A stretch of 39,863 bases of DNA. It comes from Lingula anatina. Its lineage: Eukaryota > Brachiopoda > Lingulata > Lingulida > Lingulidae. Shown here one piece after another: positions 23,020-33,700 of the stretch. A program made the translations under genes and the position numbers. Within the stretch, counting starts at the first letter, position 1; each line of letters begins with the position of its first letter. The DNA lies in assembly GCF_001039355.2 (NCBI RefSeq), contig NW_019774558.1, positions 509,939 to 549,801 on the forward strand, read 5' to 3'. A model generated the notes under the pieces. That model did no database searches and was not told the DNA's origin. It saw nothing but the letters and a program-made list of their open reading frames with translations.

Positions 23020-23180
23020 CAGGGGTGGATTGAGGCCATCTTCTAGGTCTTCCGGAAGACGGTCAGACTTTCAAGTTTGTGGGTATCTTATTTTTCTACC
23101 GGAAGATTTTCAGAAATGGAGTATGGATCAACAAAGAGAATTTGGAAGACTGTTAGAAAATATCTCTGGATCCACCCCTG
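23020..23180 (+). mobile_element. MITE family 3, copy in RAB20 3' UTR
   Basis: A 161-bp element with inverted tips CAGGGGTGGAT at the left and CAGGGGTGGATCCAGAG on the inverted right. It has the same interior as 21212-21368, in the opposite orientation. No clear target duplication. Confidence 0.7.
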
Positions 23181-23681
23181 TCAGAGATGCTGATGGTAAT
23201 AAGTAAATCAAACCCCCCCCCAGTCGTGCCCTCACCTCCTAATCCATCCTATAGGCATCTTGATCAATTCTGAAAAATGGTCAACAATTTTCCTCATGAC
23301 AATGATTTTGAACAAATTTTTAAAATATACAATTTCTTAAAATTCAGTTTAAGTGGTTTCATATTTGAAACTAAGTATTTTTGATTAAAGCTTAATCAAA
23401 AGTGATCACTTTTTTTGTGCTAAGGACTGCTGAAATGACAAAATATCAGCACTGATGTGAAATGTATAGTATTCTCACATTTCCCCTGGTTTAGAACTTG
23501 CTGAAATATAAAGTCAAGGAAAACCAAGAAAGTATTACCAAGGGTAGCTTATTTTTATCAACTATAAATTCCATATTGTCCAACTTACAGTTTATCTGTT
23601 TATGTGGATTTTTTATCAATTATGCAAGTAATTTTACAAACAAATTGTGATATGGGCACACATGCCAATGTATATGTCTTT

Positions 23682-23687
23682 AATAAA
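23682..23687 (+). terminator. Poly(A) signal AATAAA for RAB20
   Basis: A canonical hexamer on the plus strand about 1.17 kb after the RAB20 stop and just before the 42-bp minisatellite. Confidence 0.5.
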
Positions 23688-23751
23688 AGGTTCTAGATTT
23701 ATTTCGTAGCAATGACAGTAGATTGTTGGATGTGACAGTTGATTGTGACAA

Positions 23752-24996
23752 GTATTTAAGATATGACAAGAGTGGTAGCTGTGACAAATGATTGTGTTAG
23801 GTGTGACAGAAGTGTGGTAGTTGTGACAAATGATTGTGTTAGGTGAGACAGAAGTTTGGTAGCTGTGACAAATGATTGTGTTAGGTGTGACAGAAGTGTG
23901 GTAGTTGTGACAATAATTGTGTTAGGTGAGACAGAAGTGTGGTAGCTGTGACAAATGATTGTGTTAGGTGAGACAGAAGTGTGGTAGATGTGACAAATGA
24001 TTGTGATAGGTGTGACAGAAGTGTGGTAGCTGTGACAAATGATTGTGTTAGGTGTGAAAGAAGTGTGGTAGCTATGACAAATGATTGTGTTAGGTGTGAC
24101 AGAAGTGTGGTAGCTGTGACAAATGATTGTGTTAGGTGTGACAGAAGTGTGGTAGCTGTGACAAATGATTGTGTTAGGTGTGACAGAAGTGTGGTAGCTG
24201 TGACAAATGATTGTGTTAGGTGTGACAGAAGTGTGGTAGCTGTGACAAATGATTGTGTTAGGTGTGACAGAAGTGTGGTAGCTGTGACAAATGATTGTGT
24301 TAGGTGTGACAGAAGTGTGGTAGCTGTGACAAATGATTGTGTTAGGTGTGACAGAAGTGTGGTAGCTGTGACAAATGATTGTGTTAGGTGTGACAGAAGT
24401 GTGGTAGCTGTGACAAATGATTGTGTTAGGTGTGACAGAAGTGTGGTAGCTGTGACAAATGATTGTGTTAGGTGTGACAGAAGTGTGGTAGCTGTGACAA
24501 ATGATTGTGTTAGGTGTGACAGAAGTGTGGTAGCTGTGACAAATGATTGTGTTAGGTGTGACAGAAGTGTGGTAGCTGTGACAAATGATTGTGTTAGGTG
24601 TGACAGAAGTGTGGTAGCTGTGACAAATGATTGTGTTAGGTGTGACAGAAGTGTGGTAGCTGTGACAAATGATTGTGTTAGGTGTGACAGAAGTGTGGTA
24701 GCTGTGACAAATGATTGTGTTAGGTGTGACAGAAGTGTGGTAGCTGTGACAAATGATTGTGTTAGGTGTGACAGAAGTGTGGTAGCTGTGACAAATGATT
24801 GTGTTAGGTGTGACAGAAGTGTGGTAGCTGTGACAAATGATTGTGTTAGGTGTGACAGAAGTGTGGTAGCTGTGACAAATGATTGTGTTAGGTGTGACAG
24901 AAGTGTGGTAGCTGTGACAAATGATTGTGTTAGGTGTGACAGAAGTGTGGTAGCTGTGACAAATGATTGTGTTAGGTGTGACAGTAGATTGTGGTA
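23752..24996. repeat. 42-bp minisatellite, about 30 units
   Basis: The unit is a dimer of about 20 and 22 bp: TGTGACAGAAGTGTGGTAGC and TGTGACAAATGATTGTGTTA plus GG. The middle (about 24060-24985) is nearly uniform; the left end has degraded units with base changes and small deletions. Because 42 is a multiple of three and the unit has no stop in some frames, both strands show long open frames (about 338 codons plus, 434 codons minus); these are most likely by-products. It fills the gap between the converging RAB20 and ASAP genes. Confidence 0.95.
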
Positions 24997-25062
24997 GCTG
25001 TGACACCAATCTCGTGGACTCTCTTAAAAAATACCTCATAATACAACGTGTAACAAGCATGC

Positions 25063-25084
25063 TTTATTTAAGTATTGTTTTATT
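25063..25084 (-). terminator. Poly(A) signals for the ASAP-like gene
   Basis: Two AATAAA hexamers on the minus strand (25084-25079 and 25068-25063), the first I see below the ASAP stop at 27326. They would give a 3' untranslated region of about 2.2 kb. Confidence 0.4.
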
Positions 25085-27325
25085 TTAAGGTACTTCTTAT
25101 CCTCCCAACTGAAACATAGACTTATATGGTACATATGAAATAAAAACTGTTGTTTTGACTCTGTGATTAGGTGCATTGGTACTATATGTAAAATTTAACA
25201 CATAATTCCTGTTCATTGACACCACTCGAGTCTATGTACAATCATTACTAATAATTCATTATTAAAATATCATATAAGTACCTGGAATAATTATTACGTG
25301 CAAGAAGACAATTATCAATAATAATAATCAAAATATATTTGTCATATTTAAATTATAGTATTCAGACACAGACACAAATGTGGGGGAATATCCCAAAATG
25401 AAAATGGCATCCTCTTAAACTTCAACTACAGTCTGCTCTTCTCAAGGTAATACCTCCATCGTTCTCAAGGTAAAGCAATTCAAGTGCCAATTCCCTTTCC
25501 TGTTTGTTGTTTTGCCATTAGTAACATTAGCATCAAGAGATTAAGAACTCTTCTGAAGGTATGATATAATAACAATACACTGAGCAACTGTTTTACTGAA
25601 ATGGACTTACTAACACCGCTTCTGCATTTAAAGATTTGATTCACTCCACAGAGTAATACTTTAGTGATTGAGCTAGGTTTTTATAAGTTGAGATACAAAG
25701 TAAGACTTCAGGTTATTTCGAGAACACTAAAGATTCAATTATTTCCTCCAAAGAATAATATTTGTCAATATTTGCCAAGATTTTCAAGTACTTAGAAAGT
25801 ATTTTACAAAAGTATTACTTGCAAGTTGCGAGACATTGCAAGAGGTGGCACTACTGGTCAAGCACTACCTGCAAGACATCACTTTCTGACAAAAGGCAAA
25901 ATATATATAACACAAGAGCAGCTGTCAATTACACAGAAGGCCACTTCTTTTTCTCAACTAGGAAGGAAGGAAGAGGAAGCACTGGGAAATTTTTTAAATG
26001 TATTCTGAGCATGCATATTTTCAATATTTGTCCTGTCATTGAACGCCATCACTTGCGGCAATGACTCCATCTTGTAAATGGGGGAAAATTGAATTTTACA
26101 GATGCTGTATTTTTAAGTCATAAATTCTTTAAATTACAACATTCCTATTGAGTGGCAGCAATAATATTGAAAGGCAGGCCACCCTATAGTTCTATTCTAT
26201 GCAGCTGAAGCACCACAGAGGCTAAATAGAAATATAATTATATAACTGAAGGATCAATAATTTTTGCCCATTAAAAAGATGAAGTTTTTTCTATATTTGT
26301 AAGCCTTTCACTGGAGACTAATGAGGAAATGATTCAAAGTTTGGAATGTCTTATAACTCAATATAACATACATGGAAGAATAAAACCATGACAACCAAGT
26401 AAACTGGAACACCCACTTCTTCTACCTGGAATCCCATCACTGCTATCAACTATAATCTATACAAAATTTCAAAACTTATTTGGTCTTGAAGGAATGAAGA
26501 AACTAATGTTTTCAATATATAATGTACAGCGTAAAACTGTAACTTCTATCAACACAAAATATATACTAATAGTGACCTCATTTTTCATTATTTTCTATAA
26601 CATTATTTTAATATCAACTTATTATTTTTTAAACACTAATTTGTCATCATTCTTTCCGTTGCATTTCCCTTTTTTTCTCAGCTGAAACTAAGTATCATAC
26701 ATTAAATGTAGCAAATATTGGCTTCATGCTAAAATAACGTCATCTTACTCAAAAGGCTTTAAAACACTGCAAATTCATATTTTGCAGTATCATTATCAGA
26801 CAAAAGACAAAAAAAATTGATATTTGTCTTAGTCCTAAATAACATGTCACTGTCAATCATGAGAGAAAGTCATCTTCATACAGTCTCCCATCACTAGTAC
26901 GTATGGACAATTATGTACAGATTATTTCTATATCATTTCTATATCAGACACTGTCACATTCAATATATGTACCTATACACAACAACAGGCCGCTTCCTCC
27001 AGCTTCAAAAAACTTCATCCTAATATCATTTTCACTGTCGAGAACAAATAAATATAAATCCCTTTGAGAGAACATTCTTTCAAGCAAAGAAATGTGGGGA
27101 AGCTCTGGTGCTGTCTATCATCTCTTTGTTTATCCAGAACCACTCTGCTCTGAATGACATCATATGAAGACTCTGAACAGCCCTACTGCTGAGCTGGACA
27201 CCTTAGGGTCCTTATTTTGCCTACACAATACCAGGAAGAGGTGACTTTGGGAATGTCACGCCCACAGTGAGGTTGCGAAGATTGTGTTAGGAGTTCCAGG
27301 ATTGCGTTAGCTGAGACACTGCCCT
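25085..27325 (-). other. ASAP 3' untranslated region (predicted)
   Basis: AT-rich, no credible coding frame. Near its start (27281-27318) are two stray copies of the minisatellite core, TTGTGTTAGG and TTGCGTTAGCTGAGACA. The extent is inferred from the stop codon and the nearest poly(A) signals. Confidence 0.4.
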
Positions 27326-27719
27326 CTATCCCCCAGAATCCTCTACAACTCTTTCCACAAAAGAGGCTGGAAAGAGTCCTTTTCGATGTGGTTCTCCGTC
27401 TACCTCTCCTTCCTGAAATTAATAAATGACAATGGCACTCGATGACACAGAAGGAAAAATGTTTAAAAAAGCTCTTTATGTGCATCTAATAAAACTTATA
27501 TTGCTCAAACTTACAAACAAACCTTTTATATTTTTCATATATGTTTGTATTCTCACACAAACAACCAATGAAAACCCGTGTACTTACCCACCAATCCTCA
27601 TCCTCCTCTCTAAGTAGTATGATAATTTCTCCCTCTTTGAAAGACAATTCATCGTCATTATCAGCATCACAATCGTACAATGCCCTGCATTTCCTTTGTC
27701 TCCTCAAAGACATTTTTTT
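27326..27719 (-). other. SH3 domain exons of ASAP
   Basis: Exons 27719-27588 and 27412-27326. [19 protein letters not shown] (first base-contact motif, with C where most have Y), [20 protein letters not shown] and ASFV are the ligand-binding elements of an SH3 fold. The protein ends nine residues later (ERVVEDSGG, then TAG). The position at the extreme C terminus matches ASAP1 and ASAP2, not ASAP3, which lacks SH3. Confidence 0.93.
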
Positions 27720-30700
27720 CTACAGAAAAGGAGAAAAAAACAAGAAGTGAGGCCAATCCACACCTCTTGATGATGAAATATTTAGAATAAAGCCTGAGAA
27801 CAAAGTAATTGCCAAAAAAAAAAAAAAAAAAAAAAATAATAATAATAATAAAATACTGACACTAAAAATTCAACAATTAATGGTGAGCAAACAAAAATAT
27901 TATCTTCCAGCCCCGTGACAGGAGAGGATCCAGGATTATTTGAAGGGGGGAGGGGGGTCCTCGGATGCAAAGCCGACCCTCCCCCCTTGGCAAGGTGTTC
28001 GGGGTCCACCAAAAAGCCCGAAAAACTTTGGTACTGTTTAGAACTATGATTTAGCTGGTCAAAATTCTCCCCCCTGACCCTCTCCCCCCCCCAAATCTGC
28101 CACTTGGTGACCACTGGCAGAAATACTGAGTGTAGGTGGTGTTAAGGACTCATTACCTTAGTCCTGGGGGAGTAAGAACTCATTACCTTAGTCCTGGGGG
28201 TGGGGTGCGGCTGAAGACCTCCGCCCGCTGCCGAGTCCGTGGAGTCCAGACTCTCGCTGGATCTCCCATTAGATAGACGTTCCATACTGCTGGCAGCTTT
28301 GACAGCCTCGGGCTGGGAGAACACTGGAGCGCCACCTATAGTACTTCTTCTTGGCGCTGGAACTGGCTTATCGCTTGAGGCACTGGATGTCCGCGACTTT
28401 TTACCGCTGTTGCTGCTGCTGAGATGAAATTAAGTAAAAGTAAAAGAAATTAAGTCAAGTAAAAATAAGGCAGGAATTGTGTGTTGGGGGAGTGTATGTG
28501 TGTGTGTGTGAATGCGTGCATGCATGCGCTGACATGCATGTACATGTAATGTGTCAACCACATTTTCACACAATGTATGAACTATACTTAAACTGTATAA
28601 CTTTTTTCATTATCTCTTTAATAAAGACAATAAGAAGGTTGTAATAATAAGATGCTCACCTGTGTGTATTTTACTACATTAATTTTGAGTTTGAGAACCG
28701 CAACTGTCCATGTCTTACTCTGTGTCACATATATCTACATTGGCCCCATTCAGAATAGGGGACTAACTAGTCCAAGGGTCAAATATGGCCGACCCACTTG
28801 AATACTTTCCCATGGGATATCTATTCAGTGTCTATTAGTGGATTAAATGGCAAGCTTTGTAGTGGGTCGCCACAGTTGACCCCTGCAATAGTTAGTCTCC
28901 TATTGACTGAGGCCATTGTCTAACTTACACTGCGCCAGTCTGGTTCCTGAACTGCAGAGGTGGCGGTAGCACCAGCTTACCACCAGGCGGTGCCTGAATC
29001 TTATCCTTGTTCTTCATGGGTAATGGCGGCGGCATGGAGGGGTCTGACGGGACGCGGGCACGGTTGACCTGATCCAGGTTTATACCTGAGGAAGGAGAAA
29101 ATAAAGGTCATGTGTTATTACCAACAGTTCCATGTTAGACTGGGTTCCCATACTTAGATCGATCCATCTGGATCAACCTAACTCCCTGGGGGTTCACGCT
29201 AAATTGCTATCAGCTCTAGCAGCATACATGTCTGTCATTAAACCAGTTATGTTGATAGCAATTTAGTGAGACCTCCCAGGGAGATAGATTGTTCCAAAAT
29301 ATCTGTGGGAATGGTTCCTAAGATTCACCATTCTATAAGCTATGTAGTTGATATATGCCAAGACTGTTGTTTATACTCTCTACTCATTGTTTTGATAGTG
29401 TAAATTATATCTCACAGAATCATAAAACAGATTTTTATATCTGTATTCTCTTGCACTTGGGCCTGTTGGACATCACACACAAACATTCACACAAACCTGC
29501 ATGCACGCACACACACATGCACATTCACTACTTACACGTCACTAATATGAAACAAACTGAGCACAAAGCAATAAATATCTAGATCAGGAAATTTAATTTC
29601 TTTTTCATGCTTATTGTTTCCATAAATCTTTAATTCTTCAGATCCTTGTTTAAATCTTGAAAAGACATTTTCAAAAATGTGCTAGTTATGATTATCATTC
29701 ATTTACTGAGTGATTGGTTGGTTGGTTGATTTTTTTCTCTTTTTTGGGGGGTGAGGAGGGGGGGGTAAAGGACTGTATTAAGAAAATGTTGATTAAGTAA
29801 TAGAAACAAGTGTCTATGTTAAACCACCTTCTAACACATTATACATTATATTGTACCACAACCATGCATATTATATATCATCTGTACTTTGGTTTGAGAA
29901 TTTAATCTTTCAAGTTTTTCAAAGAATCAGTTATGTAAATCTTTTAAGATTAAAATAGTTATAATAATAATAACATCATAAGACACCTCCACATGCATTA
30001 ATATTATGTTCATGCACATTTAGAAACAGCAACTTACCACTGGGGTCTGAAACCATACGGGTGTGGCCACTCCCCACCCCTGGGGGAAGAGGGGCGGGGG
30101 CTTTTTTCTTCCCAGCCAACCCCACTGAGACAGAGGCGAGGGGGGCGGTGGAGGAGAAAGTCAGGCCTGGAAGGAAGACGAGGGAAACACAATGATGATG
30201 ATTGCGTTAGTTGAGACGTGGTCAGTATCATCATTGTGCTGGGGAGGGAAACACAATGATGATGATGATTGCGTTAGTTGAGNTGAGACGTGGTCAGTAT
30301 CATCATTGTGCTGGGGAGGGAAACACAATGATGATGATTGTGTTAGTTGAGACGTGGTCAGTATCATCATTGTGCTGGGGAGGGAAACACAATGATGATG
30401 ATTGCGTTAGCTGAGACGTGGTCAGTATCATCGATGTGCTGGGGAGGGAAACACAATGATGATGATTGTGTTAGTTGAGACGTGGTTAGTATCATCATTG
30501 TGCTGGGGAAGGAAACACAATGATTATGATTGTGTTAGTTGAGATGTGGTCAGTATCATCATTGTGCTGGGGAGGGAAACACAATGATGATTGTGTTAGT
30601 TGAGATGTGGTTAGTATCATCATTGTGCTGGGGAGGGAAACACAATGATGATGGTTGTGTTAGTTGAGACGTGGTTAGTATCATCATTGTGCTGGGGAGG

Positions 30701-33700
30701 GAAACACAATGTTAATGATTGTGTAAGTTGAGACGTGGTCAGTATCATCATTGTGCTTGGGAGGGAAACAATGATGATGATTGTGTTAGTTGAGACGTGG
30801 TCAGTATCATCATTGTGCTGGGGAGGGAAACACAATGATGATGATTGTGTTAGTTGAGACGTGGTCAGTATCATCATTGTGCTGGGGAGGGAAACACAAT
30901 GATGATGATTGTGTTAGTTGAGACGTGGTCAGTATCATCATTGTGCTGGGGAGGGAAACACAATGATGATGATTGCGTTAGTTGAGATGTGGTTAGTATC
31001 ACCATTGTGCTGGGAGAGAAGAGGGCAGTGTGTTGGTTAATAATGCCCCTCAATGGTTTACCTTTACCATACAGATAACACACATTATTGTTTAAAGTTA
31101 ATTCATTGTTGTACTATACATTAAATATATTGAAAACAGTATATACCCCGGCTAAAATGTATTGTTAAAGAATGATTTCAACATGTGCCATAAGAAAGAG
31201 TATTATATTAATTATAATAATTTTGTTGGAAAGAGATACATGACAAATGATACAATAGTTATAGTAAAATATATTTACACCAATTTGTAAGTTTGTAAAT
31301 TACAGGAGAGAACGTCTCCCAAGAAGAATGAGAGAGAAACATGCAAGAAACAGGCATGTCACTGATTAATTAGTAATTGACAAACAATAAATTAAAGTGA
31401 ACAATAACAAAGTTTTGATACCCATTTTGTACAAAAGTAACATTCCTGCAGTCAGTAATGTTTGCGTTGACATCTTATGAATATGAAATGCCTGTGAAGT
31501 GTACCTGAAGAAAGATGCCGGGTACTTCATATAAAACTACAGAGAGAGTTCCCCATGCTGTCCTTATATACATGCTGTTTACACAGACACAACACTGGTG
31601 TGGTTGCTCTGTTTGCTAACCACAGGATACACGTGTTACAAAATTCTAGGCACGTGTATGAAACTGTGGGAAAAGAGGGCTTCATTCTGTCCACTAATCT
31701 CCCTGACTGAAGAAACCTTGAACACCCTAACTGTGTCAGTGACTGGGTCTGTAGGCATCGCACAGGACTAGTGACAGGACAGAATGTGTTAGATGAGACA
31801 CTTAGATTGTGGTGGATGAGACAACAACACATCTCTGGGTTAACAGAACTGTAGGGGGCGCAGTAGGTGTGACAAGACAGGCTGGTCTAAGAAAAGAACA
31901 CAACATACCTTTGGGTTTGCTGGACTGAGGGGGAGGTGGGGGAGGAAGGTTGTTAAGGTTCACTTTGAGCCCATCACCTAGACTGGAGCGCCTCTCACGC
32001 GCTGGAATGGGGATAATACTGTCTTTGGTCATGACCAGACTTGGAGGTCTGGAGCGGTTCTTCTTGTCAGGTGTGCCCTGGTGACAGAAAATGGAATTAA
32101 TTGTGATAAAGTTGCTTTACAGGATATATATAGAAAATATGAATAATTTTGGAACGTTCAAATGCAGATAGTATTATTTAAGATGAAATTTTGTACCTGT
32201 CTCCGGATTTCAACAGCAAAACTTCTATTACTTCTGTAATAAACTACAAAGGAATTTTCTTGATTTGAAGAAACCCAAACTATTGACATAAATGCTGTCC
32301 TCCAGCTTGTTTACACATCTAACACACTGACACACCTAACACACTTACATCTCCAATCCGGCTAGTACCTGTGACTTACTCTGTTGTCCAAGGGTGCTTT
32401 CCCAGAGATTTAGATCGATCTAGAGATTAAGATTTAGATCGACCTAACTCCCTGGGGGTTCACGCTAAATTGCAGTGAGCCGAGCGGGCACCATAGTTAA
32501 TTACCCCCTTACAGCTTTTAGTAGGCAGGACAGACGCTTAAGCCGGCTAAGCTGGCAGTAATCTAGTGAAACTCCCCGCAGGGATAGATCGATCTAAAAA
32601 TCTATGGAAATGGGGTGCAAGTTTGCCATCACACCCACTGTCACATCTAACACACTCACTGTCACACCTAACACACTCACTGTCACATCTAACACACTCA
32701 CTGTCACACCCAACACACTCACTGTCACACCCAACACACTCATGTTGACTTACTCTGTCTTCCAGCTCATCATCACTGTAGTCCACAGTGTCAAGTGTGT
32801 TCTCATCAGAGCTGACCAGGTCCCAGTCAATGTTCACATTCTCAAACAGCTTTGTCTTCCCCTCCAGAGCATGCTTCAGCTGCAACCAGACAATGTCAAT
32901 ACTGGCATCTTATTCACACTGAGAAAAATACCCCAAGTTGTCACCATAAGCTGCCCACGCCCCTCCCGCACCCATGGTCACTGTCATTTAAACTGGGATA
33001 GATCCCCTCTGGTGTCATCCTTAAGTTAGGTTGGCACATTTTCATTGAAAACAGGCCTCAGACCTCCCCCCCTCTACTGTGTTCTTCCACTACATCTTAC
33101 CAAGTCTATACAGTGCTCATTGTTCTCCTCCCGTGCAATGTCCATCGCTGTGCGGCCATCTTTGGTTTCCACCGATGCCAGGGCGGGGCATGCTCGCAAC
33201 AGTAACTTCATCTCCTCGGTTCTGTTTGCCTGGGCACAGTAGTGGAGGGCCGTATACCCATCCCTGGTGGCCATGTCTAAATTACGACTGAAAAATATAA
33301 AACATAGTGTAAAAGTGTATTCTGACAATCAATTGACATTTATTAATAATTTAACTGTAAATTGTATAAATCTATACATGGATCAGAATTAAGTGGTAAA
33401 CAATGTTCTCTCCACCAGCTTAAAAATTTATACCAAACTGAAAATTTGGCCCATACAAAGAGACAAATTGTTGTATAAATTCTAATGCACCTTTAACCTA
33501 ATAATCAAAATCCTCAAAGAAAATGCTTCATAGTTATTTTCTTCCCTGTGATCATTAATTTTTCTTCATTTTGATCAGTTTCTGGTTCTGTATTCTAATG
33601 TGTTCTGTATTCTCTACCATACATATGTATAGCTATACTTTACTTGTTGGTATTCTGGATGACAAAGTCTGCAATATGTAGCGACATTCCATCTGTCTGT

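Larger units (their letters stand above)
22513..23690 (+). other. RAB20 3' untranslated region (predicted)
   Basis: The sequence from the RAB20 stop to the first strong AATAAA at 23682-23687 is AT-rich and non-coding. It contains MITE 23020-23180 and the palindromic run TATGTGCATATTATGTGCAT near 22568. The extent is inferred from the poly(A) signal only. Confidence 0.5.
28187..32879 (-). other. Linker and proline-rich exons of ASAP
   Basis: Exons 32879-32754 ([19 protein letters not shown]), 32077-31909 ([15 protein letters not shown]), 30166-30038 ([13 protein letters not shown]), 29085-28929 ([19 protein letters not shown]) and 28418-28187 (KPVPAPRR, a serine-rich run, HPTPRTK). NVNIDW is conserved across ASAPs. 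The PxxP-bearing segments are probable SH3 ligands for partner proteins. Family members vary most here. The last exon has alternative donors, described separately. Confidence 0.85.

Noticed and set aside
23756-25060. 434-codon minus-strand and 338-codon plus-strand open frames with 14-residue repeats
   Set aside because: Both come from the same 42-bp minisatellite, whose unit length is a multiple of three. Neither has a plausible promoter, domain or non-repetitive body.
27942-27988. GC-rich hairpin GGGGGGAGGGGGGTCC / inverted copy in an ASAP intron
   Set aside because: It may be part of a transposon, but outer ends and target duplication could not be defined.
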